A program made the position numbers and the translations under genes. Below the pieces are notes generated by a model. The model was given only the letters and a program-made list of their open reading frames with translations, was not told the DNA's origin and made no database searches. This document shows positions 18,441 through 28,554 of a stretch of DNA of 64,000 nt, piece by piece; the stretch's first letter is position 1; each line of letters begins with the position of its first letter. This DNA comes from Marinobacter subterrani (lineage in GTDB: Bacteria; Pseudomonadota; Gammaproteobacteria; Pseudomonadales; Oleiphilaceae), in contig NZ_LFBU01000001.1 in the NCBI RefSeq assembly GCF_001045555.1, forward strand, positions 1,054,001 to 1,118,000. Direction: 5' to 3'.

Positions 18441-19076
18441 TTATTTATTCGGTACGCGCTTATCAAGTATAGAATCAATCAGCCCATACTCTTTGGCCTG
18501 AGACGGATCCATGAAGTAATCACGGTCTGTGTCCCTGGCGATGGTCTCCAGATCCTGCCCGGTATGGTGGGCAAGGATTGAGTTCAGCGTATGCCGGATT
18601 TTGAGAATCTCACGAGTGTGAATCTCGATATCCGTAGCCTGCCCCTGATAGCCGCCCAGCGGCTGGTGGATCATCACGCGGGAGTTGGGCAGGCACGCTC
18701 GCTTACCGGCAGCGCCACCGGCAAGCAGAAACGCACCCATGCTGGCGGCCTGGCCGACACACAGCGTTGCCACATCCGGCTTGATAAACTGCATGGTGTC
18801 GTAGATGGACATGCCTGCAGTCACGGAGCCACCCGGGCTATTGATATAAAGGTGGATGTCCTTGTCCGGGTTTTCCGATTCCAGAAACAGGAGCTGAGCC
18901 ACAATCAGGTTCGCCATGTGGTCTTCCACTTGACCCACCATGAAGATCACCCGCTCCTTGAGCAGACGGGAATAGATATCGAACGACCGCTCACCGCGAG
19001 CTGTCTGCTCGATAACAATCGGGACCAGTCCGGAACTGGTAACCATTGCGGGACCATCAATTGGTTTCTGCGTCAT
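18441..19076 (-). CDS. clpP: ATP-dependent Clp protease proteolytic subunit
   Basis: ClpP forms the tetradecameric serine-protease chamber used by ClpX and ClpA. The 211-residue precursor has the catalytic triad Ser112 (GQAASMGA), His137 (MIHQPLGG) and Asp186 (DTDRDYFM). A short propeptide before [17 protein letters not shown] is expected to be self-removed. AAGGAG precedes the ATG. A hairpin terminator between tig and clpP indicates that clpP-clpX has its own promoter. Confidence 0.97.
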   Translation of the reverse strand: MTQKPIDGPAMVTSSGLVPIVIEQTARGERSFDIYSRLLKERVIFMVGQVEDHMANLIVAQLLFLESENPDKDIHLYINSPGGSVTAGMSIYDTMQFIKPDVATLCVGQAASMGAFLLAGGAAGKRACLPNSRVMIHQPLGGYQGQATDIEIHTREILKIRHTLNSILAHHTGQDLETIARDTDRDYFMDPSQAKEYGLIDSILDKRVPNK

Positions 19077-19174
19077 GATGCGCCTGAACTCCTTATGGAC
19101 AATGGGTCGTGGACTCGTGCCACGGCAGTTTCAATCATCTTGCACTCTATACTTTGCCAGCAGCAGGCCCAGAT

Positions 19175-19203
19175 GAAAACAGCCGGGCATGCCGGCTGTT
19201 TTC
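19175..19203 (-). terminator. Terminator between tig and clpP
   Basis: GAAAACAGCCGG (19175-19186) pairs with CCGGCTGTTTTC (19192-19203). Read on the minus strand, it lies 47 nt after the tig stop codon and ends in a short T-run, so it can end or attenuate the tig transcript. Confidence 0.7.
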
Positions 19204-19249
19204 AGGGATTGGCCAGCAGGACCGAAACACATTCCGGTCCCGGGGCAAA

Positions 19250-20554
19250 TCAGCGCTGGGGCTGACCGGCCTGAATGGCCTCTTCGTACTTGACCGCCTT
19301 TTCTTTCACGCTGGCCTGTTCAAGTACGAGGTCAACAACCGCATCTTCCAGTACTGAGGACTCGATCTGGGACTTCTGTTCCGGGTTGCTGTTGAAGTGT
19401 GCAACAACCTCCTCGGGCTGTTCATACGTTGACGCAATCTCCTGGATCTTTTCTTCCACTTTCGCCGGATCCGCCTTCAGGTCATTTTTCTTGACCACTT
19501 CCTGGAACAGAAGACCGGTCTTCACACGACGCTCAGCCTGCTCCTGGAAAATCTCCTTCGGCAGTTGCTGGAAATCCACCTGGCCGCCGAAACGCTGAAC
19601 GGCGTCTTGACGGAGACGGTCAATTTCCTGATCCACGAGGGCAGCGGGAATATCCAGCTCGGTGGTTTCGAGCAGGCCATCCACAACATCATTCTTGACC
19701 TTGTTGGAAACCGCCTGCTTGAGCTCCCGCTCCATGTTCTTTTTGACTTCCTCACGGAATGCCGCTTCGTCTTCGGCATCGATACCGAACTTCTTGAAGA
19801 ATTCAGTATCCAGTTCCGGCAACTGGGGCTCTTCCACCTTGTGGATCTTGATTTCGAACCTGGCCGGCTTGCCCGCCAGGTCCTCGTTCTGGTAATCCTC
19901 CGGGAAGGTCACTTCGATTTCCATATCTTCGCCGGCCTTACCGCCCACAATGGCTTTCTCGAAGCCCGGAATCATCTGGCCGGAGCCCAGGGTCAGGCGA
20001 TGGCCCTCGGCAGCACCGCCCTCGAATTCCTCGCCATCGATAAAACCTTTGAAATCAATAGTCAGCACGTCCTTGTTCTTGGACTTGCGGCCAACTTCTT
20101 TCATGGTCGCTTGCTGGCGACGCAGGTTGTCGATCATATTATCGACATCTTTGTCAGTGATTTCGGAGGTCAGCTTCTCGACAGAGATCTTGCTCAGATC
20201 GCCGAGCTCGATTTCCGGAAGAACTTCGAAAATGGCAACGAACTCGAGGTCCTTGCCTTCTTCCATGGTCTTCGGCTCAAACTTCGGCCAGCCTGCCGGG
20301 TTGATGTCCTGCTCCTGCAGCGCCTTGATGTAGTTGTCGCGCATAACCTCGCCGACGATTTCCTGGCGGACGCTGTCACCGAAACGACGCTTGACCACGC
20401 TCAGGGGCACTTTACCCGGACGGAAACCATTAAGACGCACGGTACGTGCGGTTTCCTGCAGGCGTTTCTGAACCGCCTGATCAATTTCCTGGGCGGGCAC
20501 ACCAATCGTCATGCGACGCTCGATGTTGGAGGTCGTTTCAACAGACACTTGCAT
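19250..20554 (-). CDS. tig: Trigger factor, ribosome-associated chaperone
   Basis: Trigger factor binds the ribosome exit tunnel and folds nascent chains. The 434-residue protein has the N-terminal ribosome-binding signature GFRPGKVPLSVVKRRFG (about residues 43-60), the middle FKBP-type isomerase domain (about 150-245, with FKGFIDGEEFEGG and MIPGFEKAIVG), and the long helical C-terminal arms. It heads the tig-clpP-clpX-lon-hupB-ppiD order and follows the tRNA operon by about 230 nt. Confidence 0.96.
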   Translation of the reverse strand: MQVSVETTSNIERRMTIGVPAQEIDQAVQKRLQETARTVRLNGFRPGKVPLSVVKRRFGDSVRQEIVGEVMRDNYIKALQEQDINPAGWPKFEPKTMEEGKDLEFVAIFEVLPEIELGDLSKISVEKLTSEITDKDVDNMIDNLRRQQATMKEVGRKSKNKDVLTIDFKGFIDGEEFEGGAAEGHRLTLGSGQMIPGFEKAIVGGKAGEDMEIEVTFPEDYQNEDLAGKPARFEIKIHKVEEPQLPELDTEFFKKFGIDAEDEAAFREEVKKNMERELKQAVSNKVKNDVVDGLLETTELDIPAALVDQEIDRLRQDAVQRFGGQVDFQQLPKEIFQEQAERRVKTGLLFQEVVKKNDLKADPAKVEEKIQEIASTYEQPEEVVAHFNSNPEQKSQIESSVLEDAVVDLVLEQASVKEKAVKYEEAIQAGQPQR

Positions 20555-20773
20555 GGAAGATCCTCAAATTACAGGTTCGGTATGTGAATGAAATTAAAAC
20601 CAAAAGTCCTTTCAGGGGGAACGCCCGCAAAAGGACCGAAAATTAAAAGCCGGTAGTTTATCATGCTTTGCACCGCCGAGAGAATCACCTGACTCGGCAC
20701 TTTGGCGTGCGGCGCAGACAATGGGCCCGTGAACGTGCCGGAAAAGAGATGGGGACGAAACCGAAAAAAGAAA

Positions 20774-20783
20774 GGGGGGGGGG
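20774..20783. repeat. Ten-G homopolymer next to tRNA-Leu
   Basis: Ten consecutive G directly abut the encoded CCA end of tRNA-Leu. On the tRNA strand this reads CCA, ten C, then a T-rich tract, so the 3' trailer is a pure pyrimidine run with no terminator-type hairpin. The length is a likely site of slippage or sequencing error. Confidence 0.8.
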
Positions 20784-20868
20784 TGGTGCGCGAGGAGAGA
20801 CTCGAACTCTCACGGGTTGCCCCACTGGAACCTAAATCCAGCGCGTCTACCAGTTCCGCCACTCGCGC
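20784..20868 (-). tRNA. tRNA-Leu (anticodon TAG)
   Basis: The acceptor stem is GCGCGAG with CTCGCGC. The anticodon arm is CTGGA-TTTAGGT-TCCAG, giving anticodon TAG for CTA codons. There is a long variable arm typical of Leu, the T-arm GAGAGTTCGAGTCTCTC, and an encoded CCA at 20786-20784. It is last in the Pro-Arg-His-Leu operon. Confidence 0.95.
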
Positions 20869-20947
20869 ACAACAGAATGAAGAATGCCCGATGACCGTCA
20901 AGTCATCAATCAGTTCAACAAACGCGGAATCAAACCTGAAAGAAAAG

Positions 20948-21024
20948 TGGGGTGGACGAAGGGGTTCGAACCCTCGACCGCAGGAGTCACAATCCTGAGC
21001 TCTACCAACTGAGCTACGTCCACC
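20948..21024 (-). tRNA. tRNA-His (anticodon GTG)
   Basis: The acceptor stem GTGGACG pairs with CGTCCAC. The extra G at position -1 that marks tRNA-His is encoded at 21024. The anticodon loop TTGTGAC gives GTG. The T-loop is GGTTCGAACC and CCA is encoded. It lies between the Arg and Leu tRNAs. Confidence 0.95.
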
Positions 21025-21098
21025 ACATCGGGACATGCCACTACTTTTCAACTTTGCTGGTTACGGTCGCTCCGGCGCGGACCAAGCCGACGACTTGA

Positions 21099-21175
21099 TG
21101 GCGCGCCCGGCAGGACTCGAACCTGCGACCACCCGCTTAGAAGGCGGGTGCTCTATCCAGCTGAGCTACGGGCGC
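21099..21175 (-). tRNA. tRNA-Arg (anticodon TCT)
   Basis: The acceptor stem is GCGCCCG with CGGGCGC. The anticodon arm is CCCGC-CTTCTAA-GCGGG, giving TCT for AGA codons. CCA is encoded at 21101-21099. It is the second tRNA of the operon. Confidence 0.95.
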
Positions 21176-21207
21176 TTGACCGTTCGCCCACCTGAATATC
21201 CAGAAAA

Positions 21208-21284
21208 TGGTCGGGGTAGAGAGATTCGAACTCCCGACATCCTGCTCCCAAAGCAGGCGCGCTACCAGACTGCGCTATACCCCG
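21208..21284 (-). tRNA. tRNA-Pro (anticodon TGG)
   Basis: The acceptor stem is CGGGGTA with TACCCCG. The anticodon arm is CCTGC-TTTGGGA-GCAGG, giving TGG for CCA codons. CCA is encoded at 21210-21208. It is the first tRNA of the operon, about 34 nt after the predicted transcription start. Confidence 0.95.
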
Positions 21285-21324
21285 TCTGAACTGAACAACA
21301 AGTGCCTCAGCAAAGTTGGCGCGC

Positions 21325-21353
21325 ATATTACCGGCGCCGGCGGGCGCCGTCAA
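21325..21353 (-). promoter_or_regulatory. Promoter of the Pro-Arg-His-Leu tRNA operon
   Basis: On the minus strand TTGACG (21353-21348) and TAATAT (21330-21325) are 17 nt apart. They are followed by the discriminator GCGCGCC. A GC-rich discriminator marks stable-RNA promoters under ppGpp (stringent) control, which is the inferred regulation. Confidence 0.8.
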
Positions 21354-21517
21354 CACGGAATTCCAATTTCCCTGAAACAACAGTCTCTTCAGTGACAAAA
21401 GGCCCGAGAGAAAGTTCCCCCGGGCGGACCCGCACGCCCCGCCAATTGGAGTTCCGACGCAAGCATGAGACAATGCCCGGCCTTCAACTTACTGATGCCC
21501 AACCGACAAGACGAGAC

Positions 21518-22375
21518 ATGACCGCCAAACTGATCAACGGAAAAGAAACTGCCGCCAAAGTAAGACAGCAGGTCGCCGCCGGCGTCGAAGCCCGCAGGCA
21601 GCAAGGACTTCGCGCCCCGGGACTGGCCGTAGTGCTGGTGGGGAATGATCCCGCCTCCCATGTGTATGTAGGCAACAAACGCAAGGCCTGTGACGAGGCC
21701 GGTATCCTCTCACTGTCGTACGACCTGCCAGAGGACACCTCCCAGGAAGCACTGGAAGCATTGATCGATGAACTGAACGAAAACCCGGCAGTGGACGGCA
21801 TCCTGGTACAACTGCCCCTGCCCGACCAACTGGATGCCGACCCCATACTGGTCAAGATCCGGCCAGACAAGGATGTAGACGGCTTTCACCCGTACAACAT
21901 CGGCAGGCTGATGCAGCGCAAACCCACCCTACGCCCCTGCACACCCGCAGGCATTATCACCCTGCTCGACAGCATCGGTACGCCCTACAAAGGCCAGCAT
22001 GCGGTGATTGTCGGCGCCTCCAACATCGTCGGCCGCCCCATGAGCATGGAACTGCTCCTGAAAGGCGCCACCATCACCGTTTGCCACCGATTCACGCCGA
22101 ATCTTGAGAAGTTTGTAGGCGAAGCAGACATTCTGGTGGCCGCTGTTGGCAAGCCGGGCCTGATCAAGGGGAATTGGGTAAAACCGGGGGCTACCGTGAT
22201 TGATGTCGGCATCAACAGGATGGAGGACGGCAAGCTGCATGGTGATGTCGATTTCGCAGCCGCTTCTGAGCGCGCCGCCTACATCACGCCTGTTCCGGGC
22301 GGTGTGGGTCCGATGACCATCGCCACCCTGCTGCAGAATACCCTGTACGCCGCTGATGTCCTGCACAAGGACTGA
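21518..22375 (+). CDS. folD: Bifunctional methylenetetrahydrofolate dehydrogenase / methenyltetrahydrofolate cyclohydrolase
   Basis: FolD interconverts 5,10-methylene- and 10-formyl-tetrahydrofolate for purine and initiator-tRNA synthesis. I chose the ATG at 21518 ([10 protein letters not shown]), which gives the normal 285 residues. The frame runs open to 21302 but that part overlaps the tRNA promoter and is not FolD-like. Motifs are [14 protein letters not shown] with the catalytic lysine, QLPLPDQL, the NADP loop [13 protein letters not shown], and [18 protein letters not shown]. The ribosome site is weak (AAGACGAG). It ends at a BIME-like repeat and a bidirectional terminator. Confidence 0.95.
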   Translation: MTAKLINGKETAAKVRQQVAAGVEARRQQGLRAPGLAVVLVGNDPASHVYVGNKRKACDEAGILSLSYDLPEDTSQEALEALIDELNENPAVDGILVQLPLPDQLDADPILVKIRPDKDVDGFHPYNIGRLMQRKPTLRPCTPAGIITLLDSIGTPYKGQHAVIVGASNIVGRPMSMELLLKGATITVCHRFTPNLEKFVGEADILVAAVGKPGLIKGNWVKPGATVIDVGINRMEDGKLHGDVDFAAASERAAYITPVPGGVGPMTIATLLQNTLYAADVLHKD

Positions 22376-22383
22376 GCTCAAGT

Positions 22384-22467
22384 GTTGGATTACGGCTTCG
22401 CCTAATCCAACCTGCGAGAGAGTGCAGGTATTCAAGTAGGTCGGATTAGGCGAAGCCGTAATCCGAC
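22384..22467. repeat. BIME-like pair of inverted palindromic repeats after folD
   Basis: Two 30-nt palindromes, 22384-22413 and 22438-22467, lie in opposite orientation and could pair with each other. Each is itself near-palindromic (TTGGATTA...TAATCCAA and TCGGATTA...TAATCCGA). They differ at two bases that form one compensatory pair (T-A versus C-G). This matches the layout of REP/BIME elements found after genes in many gammaproteobacteria. Confidence 0.85.
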
Positions 22468-22474
22468 AAGCCAT

Positions 22475-22502
22475 AAAAAACCCCGCCGCGGCGGGGTTTT
22501 TT
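22475..22502. terminator. Bidirectional terminator between folD and glcB
   Basis: CCCCGCCG/CGGCGGGG (22481-22496) is flanked by six A on the left and six T on the right, so it can stop both the forward folD and the reverse glcB transcripts. Confidence 0.93.
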
Positions 22503-22513
22503 GTTGTCAGAGC

Positions 22514-24694
22514 TTACTGACCATACTTCGCTTTCGCCTTCAGGCGATAGGCGTGCAGCAGCGGCTCGGTATAGCCGTTTGGCTGCTCGCGGCCCTTGAG
22601 AACCAGGTCCAGTGCAGCCTGGAAAGCTACACTGTCATCAAAGTTCCCGGCCATGGCGCGGTAGGCAGAATCACCGGCGTTCTGCTTGTCGACCACAGCC
22701 GCCATGCGCTTCATGGTTTCCATGATCTGTTCTTCGGAACAGATACCGTGGTGCAGCCAGTTGGCCAGCAACTGGGAAGCGATCCGCAGGGTAGCGCGGT
22801 CTTCCATCAGGCCCACATCGTTGATGTCCGGCACCTTGGAGCAGCCAACGCCCTGGTCGATCCAGCGCACAACATAGCCGAGGATCCCCTGGGCATTGTT
22901 GTCCAGTTCCTGCTGGATATCCGCAGCGCTCAGGGAGGCAGGATCGTCCATCACCGGCACCGTCAGGATGTCTTCCAGGGCGGCACGGGTGCGGCTTTCC
23001 AGCTGCTTCTGAACGTCTGCCACATTTACCTGGTGGTAGTGAGTGGCATGAAGGGTGGCGGCCGTGGGAGACGGAACCCACGCGGTGTTGGCGCCCGCCT
23101 TCGGATGACCGATCTTGGCTTCCAGCATGCCGGCCATCAGGTCCGGCATGGCCCACATGCCCTTGCCAATCTGGGCAACGCCACGGAAGCCGGTTTCCAG
23201 GCCGATGTCCACGTTCCACTGCTCGTAGGCATTAATCCAGGTGGCCTGCTTCATCGCACCTTTGCGAATAAACGGCCCCAGTTCCATGGAGGTATGAATC
23301 TCGTCACCGGTGCGATCCAGGAAGCCGGTATTAATAAACACGGCGCGCTCTTTCGCGGCGTGGATACAGGCTTTCAGGTTAACTGTGGTGCGACGCTCCT
23401 CGTCCATGATGCCGACCTTCAGACTGAAGCGCGGCAGGCTGAGCGCATCTTCAACGCGACCGAAGAATTCATTGGTGAACGCCACCTCTTCCGGACCGTG
23501 CATCTTCGGCTTCACAATGTACATGGAGCCCTTGGTGCTGTTCTGGAACTTGCCGTTGCCTTTCATATCGTGAATGGCAATCAGCGAGGTGATCAGACCA
23601 TCCATCAGCCCTTCCGGCACTTCCTTGCCGTCTTTCAACAGGATGGCCGGATTGGTCATCAGGTGGCCGACGTTACGGATAAACATCAGGCTGCGGCCTT
23701 TCAGGCTCAGCTCACTGCCATCCGGCGCCGTATAGGTACGATCCGGGTTCATCTTGCGGGTCAGTTGCTCGCCACCCTTTTCGAAAGTTTCCTGAAGATC
23801 GCCCTTCATCAGGCCCAGCCAGTTGCGGTAGGCCAGTGCCTTGTCGTCGGCATCCACGGCGGCAACCGAGTCTTCACAGTCCATGATGGTGGTCAGGGCC
23901 GACTCCATCAGTACGTCTTTGACGTGGGCATCGTCGCTCTTGCCGATCGGGTGGCTGGCGTCAATCTGGATCTCGAAGTGCATGCCGTTCTTCACCAGCA
24001 GAACGCCCGTGGGCGCATCGGCAGCACCGGTGTAACCCACAAATCCGGCTTCGTCTTTCAGGCCGGTGGTGTCGCCGTTCTGCAGCTTGACCACCAGCTT
24101 GCCACCTTCCACCTGATACTTGGCGGCGTCTTTGTGGCTGCCCGCGGAGAGCGGGGCGGAGCTGTCCAGCAGGTTACGGGCCCACTCGATTACCCTGGCG
24201 CCGCGTACCGGGTTATAACCGCGACCCTTTTCGGCACCATCTTCTTCAGAGATGGCATCGGTGCCATACAGGGCATCATACAGGCTGCCCCAGCGAGCGT
24301 TCGCCGCGTTCAGGGCAAAGCGGGCATTCATGATCGGAACCACCAGCTGCGGGCCAGCCATGGTTGCCACTTCCGGATCAACATTGGAGGTAGAGATCTT
24401 GAACCCGGAAGGCTCGTCCACCAGGTAACCGATGTCTTTCAGGAAAGACTTGTACTCGGCCATGTCGAGCTTCTGGCCCTTGTGGTCCCGGTTCCACCTG
24501 TCCATTTTTTCCTGGATCGCGTCACGCTTGGCCAGAAGCTCGCGGTTTCGCGGTGCCAGCTCGTTCACGATCTTGTCGAATTCTGCCCAGAACTTGTCGG
24601 CGTCAACGCCGGTGCCCGGGATGGCTTCGTTGTTTACGAAGTCATACAGATTCTTTGCGACCTGAATGCCGCCGACTTGTACGCGCTCTGTCAT
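22514..24694 (-). CDS. glcB: Malate synthase G
   Basis: GlcB condenses glyoxylate with acetyl-CoA to malate in the glyoxylate shunt and in glycolate use. I chose the ATG at 24694 ([20 protein letters not shown]), giving 726 residues, the standard isoform-G length. The longer open frame to 24943 overlaps cysS and has no family similarity. Recognisable stretches are [33 protein letters not shown] (as [16 protein letters not shown]), [15 protein letters not shown], and the late [16 protein letters not shown]. It stands alone between folD and cysS. Confidence 0.95.
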   Translation of the reverse strand: MTERVQVGGIQVAKNLYDFVNNEAIPGTGVDADKFWAEFDKIVNELAPRNRELLAKRDAIQEKMDRWNRDHKGQKLDMAEYKSFLKDIGYLVDEPSGFKISTSNVDPEVATMAGPQLVVPIMNARFALNAANARWGSLYDALYGTDAISEEDGAEKGRGYNPVRGARVIEWARNLLDSSAPLSAGSHKDAAKYQVEGGKLVVKLQNGDTTGLKDEAGFVGYTGAADAPTGVLLVKNGMHFEIQIDASHPIGKSDDAHVKDVLMESALTTIMDCEDSVAAVDADDKALAYRNWLGLMKGDLQETFEKGGEQLTRKMNPDRTYTAPDGSELSLKGRSLMFIRNVGHLMTNPAILLKDGKEVPEGLMDGLITSLIAIHDMKGNGKFQNSTKGSMYIVKPKMHGPEEVAFTNEFFGRVEDALSLPRFSLKVGIMDEERRTTVNLKACIHAAKERAVFINTGFLDRTGDEIHTSMELGPFIRKGAMKQATWINAYEQWNVDIGLETGFRGVAQIGKGMWAMPDLMAGMLEAKIGHPKAGANTAWVPSPTAATLHATHYHQVNVADVQKQLESRTRAALEDILTVPVMDDPASLSAADIQQELDNNAQGILGYVVRWIDQGVGCSKVPDINDVGLMEDRATLRIASQLLANWLHHGICSEEQIMETMKRMAAVVDKQNAGDSAYRAMAGNFDDSVAFQAALDLVLKGREQPNGYTEPLLHAYRLKAKAKYGQ

Positions 24695-24851
24695 CGTTGT
24701 CTGCCTCAATGGGTTACGTTTCCCGACTCCCCCTTCGCCTTTGGTCACGAGAGGGCATTCTAATTTGTGCGCCGCATTGTAAGGGAAAATCCTTACAAGT
24801 TCATTCCTGCACACGCAAAACTGGTCTGACCAACCGCTATTACCCGGAAAT

Positions 24852-26240
24852 TCAGGCTCTCCGCCAGCTCGTTCCCTCGCGGGCGTCGTCCAGAATAATC
24901 CCCTTCTCCGCGAGATGGTCGCGTATCCGGTCAGCCTCGGCAAAATCCTTCGCCTTGCGGGCGTCGGTCCGGGCCTGAATCATGGCTTCAATGTCGCCGG
25001 CGCGGAGCTCACCACCGGTGTCCGCCTGGAAGAACGCCTCGGGATCCTGCTGCAGCAGGCCAAGCACGCCGCCGAGCCTTACCAGCACCGCCGCACTGCG
25101 TTTGGCATCCTCTTCCCTGCCGTCCCGACGGTGCTGATTGATCTCGTTGGCAACCGCATGCAGGACCGCAATTGCGCCCGCGGTGTTGAAGTCATCGTCC
25201 ATCGCCTCGGCAAACCGCTGATCGTGCCCGGACTCGGGCACATCCGCCGCCTTGGCAGGCACAATCCCGCGCAGGGCGTGGTAAAGCCGGGTAAGCGTGC
25301 GACCAGCCTCTGCCAGGTTTTCCTCGGAATAATCCACCTGGCTGCGGTAATGGCTGGAGACCAGGAAGTAACGAACCACTTCAGCCGGATACGTTTCCAT
25401 GATCTCCCGGATGGTAAAGAAATTGCCCAGGGATTTGGACATCTTCTCCTTGTTCACCCGGATCGCACCCGCGTGCATCCAGGTGTGCACAAAGGTGTGG
25501 CCGGTGGCGCATTCAGACTGGGCAATCTCGTTCTCATGGTGCGGGAACAGCAGGTCCGGACCACCGCCGTGGATATCGAAGGTATCGCCCAGGCAGGAGG
25601 TAGACATGGCGGAACACTCGATGTGCCAGCCGGGGCGACCATCGCCCCAGGGCGAAGGCCAACTGACCTCACCTGCTTTCGCTGCTTTCCAAAGCGCAAA
25701 ATCCGCCGGGCTGCGCTTGGCTTCCTGAACATCCACCCTCGCGCCCGCCAGCAGATCTTCCAGCTTTTTCTTGCTGAGCTTGCCGTAGCCATCGAAGGAA
25801 TCAACGGCAAAGTAGACATCGCCGCTATCCACGGCGTAGGCGTGGCCACCGGAAATCAGCTTGTGGATCATGGCGATGATTTCGTCGATAAACGCGGTCG
25901 CCCGGGGCTCGTCGTCCGGTGACAGCACGCCCAGCCGGGCCTCGTCCTCGTGCATGGCCTGGATCATGCGGCCGGTGAGCTCACGGTAGGGCTCCCCGTT
26001 TTCATCCGCCCGGCGCAGAATCTTGTCGTCGATATCGGTGATATTGCGAACGTAACGCACCTCGTAGCCGCGCTGGCGCAGGTAGCGGGTGACCACATCA
26101 AAGGCCACCAGCACCCGGGCGTGGCCCAGGTGGCAATAGTCATACACGGTCATGCCGCAGACATAGATCCGGACCTTGCCCGGCTCGATCGGCCGGAACT
26201 CTTCCTTCTGCTGGCTGAGAGTGTTGTAGATGCGAATCAC
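24852..26240 (-). CDS. cysS: Cysteinyl-tRNA synthetase
   Basis: CysRS charges tRNA-Cys. The 462-residue class I synthetase has the zinc/cysteine-binding [18 protein letters not shown], which includes the HIGH-type HLGH, the second zinc region WHIECSAMS and [15 protein letters not shown], and KMSKSLGN. The start is a GTG at 26240 that overlaps the glnS stop codon as GTGA, so translation is probably coupled. glnS-cysS pairing is common in Pseudomonas and relatives. Confidence 0.96.
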   Translation of the reverse strand: MIRIYNTLSQQKEEFRPIEPGKVRIYVCGMTVYDYCHLGHARVLVAFDVVTRYLRQRGYEVRYVRNITDIDDKILRRADENGEPYRELTGRMIQAMHEDEARLGVLSPDDEPRATAFIDEIIAMIHKLISGGHAYAVDSGDVYFAVDSFDGYGKLSKKKLEDLLAGARVDVQEAKRSPADFALWKAAKAGEVSWPSPWGDGRPGWHIECSAMSTSCLGDTFDIHGGGPDLLFPHHENEIAQSECATGHTFVHTWMHAGAIRVNKEKMSKSLGNFFTIREIMETYPAEVVRYFLVSSHYRSQVDYSEENLAEAGRTLTRLYHALRGIVPAKAADVPESGHDQRFAEAMDDDFNTAGAIAVLHAVANEINQHRRDGREEDAKRSAAVLVRLGGVLGLLQQDPEAFFQADTGGELRAGDIEAMIQARTDARKAKDFAEADRIRDHLAEKGIILDDAREGTSWRRA

Positions 26241-27916
26241 TTGCCCCCCTTACCCCAGGAATCCCTGAGCGTGACGGTGCGATTGAACACCGGCCGGCCG
26301 GCGCTGGCGGTGTGCTCCTGATCGCAGAAGAAGTAACCTTCCCGCTCGAACTGGTACGGCAGATCGGTGCGGGGCTCGGCCAGACTCTTCTCGACCCGCG
26401 CGCCCCGGAGAACCACCAGTGACTCCGGGTTCAGGTGGTCCATCAGGTCGCCTTCCTTGTCGCTGTCCGGTGATTCGTGGTTGAACAGGCGGTCGTACAG
26501 ATTAATGTCTGCCTCCACACTATCGGTGGCCGAAACCCAGTGGATAACGCCGTTGGGCTTGTAGCCCTCCGGGTTCACACCCAGGGTGTCGGGATCGTAC
26601 TCGCACTTGAGCTCGACGATCTCGCCACTGGCGTCACGAACCACTTCCCGGCAGGTCATCACGTAGCCGCCCCGCAGGCGCACGGCCTGGTCGGGCGCCA
26701 GGCGCTTCCACTTGCGCGGCGGCTCCACTTCGAAGTCCTCGCGATCAATATACAGGGTCTGGGTCCAGGGCACTTCCCGCTCGCCCATTTCGGGGTTTTG
26801 CGGGTGCACCGGCAGGGCCAGGGTCTCGTTCTGGTCCGCCGGGTAGTTGGTCAGCGTTACCTTCAGCGGGCGCATCACGCACATGGCACGCGGCGCCCGG
26901 TTGTTCAGGTCTTCCCGGATAGCGTGCTCCAGCATGCCGACATCGACGGTGCCCCCGGCCTTGTTCACGCCGATCATGTCGCAGAAGGTACGGACGGATT
27001 CCGGCGTGTAACCGCGGCGGCGCATCCCGGAAATGGTCGGCATGCGGGGGTCATTCCAGCCATCAACCACCGCTTCATCCACCAGGCGCTTGAGTTTGCG
27101 CTTCGAAGTGATGGTGTAGTTCAGGTTCAGCCTTGCAAATTCGATCTGACGCGGGTGGCACGGGCCGGAGATATTATCCAGCACCCAGTCATACAGCGGC
27201 CGGTGATCCTCGAATTCCAGGGTGCACAGGGAGTGGGTGATTCCCTCCATGGCGTCGGAAATCGGATGGGTGAAGTCGTACATCGGGTAGATGCACCATT
27301 TATTGCCGGTCTGGTGGTGCTCGGCGTAACGGATGCGGTAGAGGATCGGGTCCCGCAGGTTGATGTTCGGGGAGGCCATATCGATCTTGGCCCGCAAGAC
27401 CAGCTCGCCATTCTGGAACTTGCCATCACGCATGTCGCGGAACAACCGAAGGCTCTCCGCCACCGGCCGGTCCCGGTAGGGACTGTTCCTGCCCGGCTCT
27501 TTCAGGCTGCCCCGGTACTCCGCCATCTCGTCGGCGGTCAGGGCGCACACGTAGGCCTTGTCACGGGTAATCAGCTCTTCGGCAAACTCATACAGGGCGC
27601 CAAAGTAATCCGAGGCGTACCTCACCTCTCCGGCCCACTCGTAACCAAGCCATTCCACATCCTGCTTGATGGCGTCAATGTACTCCTGATTTTCCTTCTC
27701 CGGATTGGTGTCGTCAAACCGCAGGTTACAGTCACCGGAAAAGGTTTCGGCGATGCCAAAGTTCAGGCAGATCGATTTGGCGTGGCCAATGTGCAGATAG
27801 CCATTGGGCTCGGGCGGGAAACGGGTCACCACCTTGCCGGTGTGTTCGCCCTTGGCGATGGCGTCTTCGATCAGGCTCTGGATAAAGTTGTGGGCTTTCT
27901 TCGACTCGGCGCTCAT
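26237..27916 (-). CDS. glnS: Glutaminyl-tRNA synthetase
   Basis: GlnRS charges tRNA-Gln directly. I chose the ATG at 27916 ([19 protein letters not shown]), giving 559 residues. The upstream 23 codons run into the promoter gap. The class I motifs are [17 protein letters not shown] and ITSKRKL, where Thr replaces the Met of the usual [13 protein letters not shown] and [20 protein letters not shown] are typical of GlnRS. It is divergent from ppiB and overlaps cysS by 4 nt. Confidence 0.96.
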   Translation of the reverse strand: MSAESKKAHNFIQSLIEDAIAKGEHTGKVVTRFPPEPNGYLHIGHAKSICLNFGIAETFSGDCNLRFDDTNPEKENQEYIDAIKQDVEWLGYEWAGEVRYASDYFGALYEFAEELITRDKAYVCALTADEMAEYRGSLKEPGRNSPYRDRPVAESLRLFRDMRDGKFQNGELVLRAKIDMASPNINLRDPILYRIRYAEHHQTGNKWCIYPMYDFTHPISDAMEGITHSLCTLEFEDHRPLYDWVLDNISGPCHPRQIEFARLNLNYTITSKRKLKRLVDEAVVDGWNDPRMPTISGMRRRGYTPESVRTFCDMIGVNKAGGTVDVGMLEHAIREDLNNRAPRAMCVMRPLKVTLTNYPADQNETLALPVHPQNPEMGEREVPWTQTLYIDREDFEVEPPRKWKRLAPDQAVRLRGGYVMTCREVVRDASGEIVELKCEYDPDTLGVNPEGYKPNGVIHWVSATDSVEADINLYDRLFNHESPDSDKEGDLMDHLNPESLVVLRGARVEKSLAEPRTDLPYQFEREGYFFCDQEHTASAGRPVFNRTVTLRDSWGKGGK

Positions 27917-28053
27917 ACAATCTCTGTTAAAAGGGGAGTGATTCTTAAACCGCGTATTATACTCACAAATCCTTCCCGGACTCATGCATAGCGGGAAAGT
28001 CTTGAGTACAATGGGCCTCTGACATACCTAACCTTTCTGAACAGGAAACCCTG

Positions 28054-28554
28054 ATGATTCTGCTGACAACCAACCACGGTGATATCAAGCTCGAACTGGA
28101 CTACGACAAGGCTCCGGAAACCGCCAAAAACTTTGAGCAGTACGTTCGCGACGGGTTTTACGATGGCCTGATTTTTCACCGTGTGATCAGCAACTTCATG
28201 ATTCAGGGCGGCGGTTTCGAGCCGGGAATGACTCCGCGTAAAACCCGCGAGTCCATCCAGAATGAAGCCGACAATGGCCTGAGCAACATGCAGGGCACCA
28301 TCGCCATGGCCCGCACCATGGACCCGCATTCCGCCACGGCCCAGTTCTTCATCAACGTCGAGAATAACGGCTTCCTGGATCACACCGCGAAGAATGCCGA
28401 AGGCTGGGGCTACTGTGTGTTCGGCAAAGTGGTTGACGGCATGGATACGGTCAACGCGATTCGCGCCGTTCGCACCACCATGCGCGCGGGGCATCAGGAT
28501 GTTCCGGCGGATGATGTGGTTATCGAGAAGGCCGAGGTTCTGGAGGACGCGTGA
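28054..28554 (+). CDS. ppiB: Cytoplasmic cyclophilin-type peptidyl-prolyl isomerase
   Basis: PpiB catalyses cis-trans isomerisation of X-Pro bonds. The 166-residue protein is a single cyclophilin domain without a signal peptide. It has the catalytic [15 protein letters not shown] and the [15 protein letters not shown] and [13 protein letters not shown] segments. AGGAAAC precedes the ATG. Its TGA overlaps the GTG start of lpxH, so the two are translated in a coupled fashion. Confidence 0.95.
   Translation: MILLTTNHGDIKLELDYDKAPETAKNFEQYVRDGFYDGLIFHRVISNFMIQGGGFEPGMTPRKTRESIQNEADNGLSNMQGTIAMARTMDPHSATAQFFINVENNGFLDHTAKNAEGWGYCVFGKVVDGMDTVNAIRAVRTTMRAGHQDVPADDVVIEKAEVLEDA

Noticed and set aside
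21302..21517. N-terminal extension of FolD
   Set aside because: It covers the tRNA promoter region and the normal FolD start is at 21518.
22553..24763. 736-codon open frame opposite malate synthase G
   Set aside because: The sequence is the mirror of a highly conserved enzyme gene, with His/Val/Gln-rich composition typical of antisense frames.
24695..24943. N-terminal extension of malate synthase G
   Set aside because: It overlaps cysS and has no similarity to the family, and the 726-residue form from 24694 is the standard length.
26477..27991. 504-codon open frame opposite glnS
   Set aside because: It is an antisense shadow of a conserved synthetase and would also cover the glnS/ppiB promoter gap.
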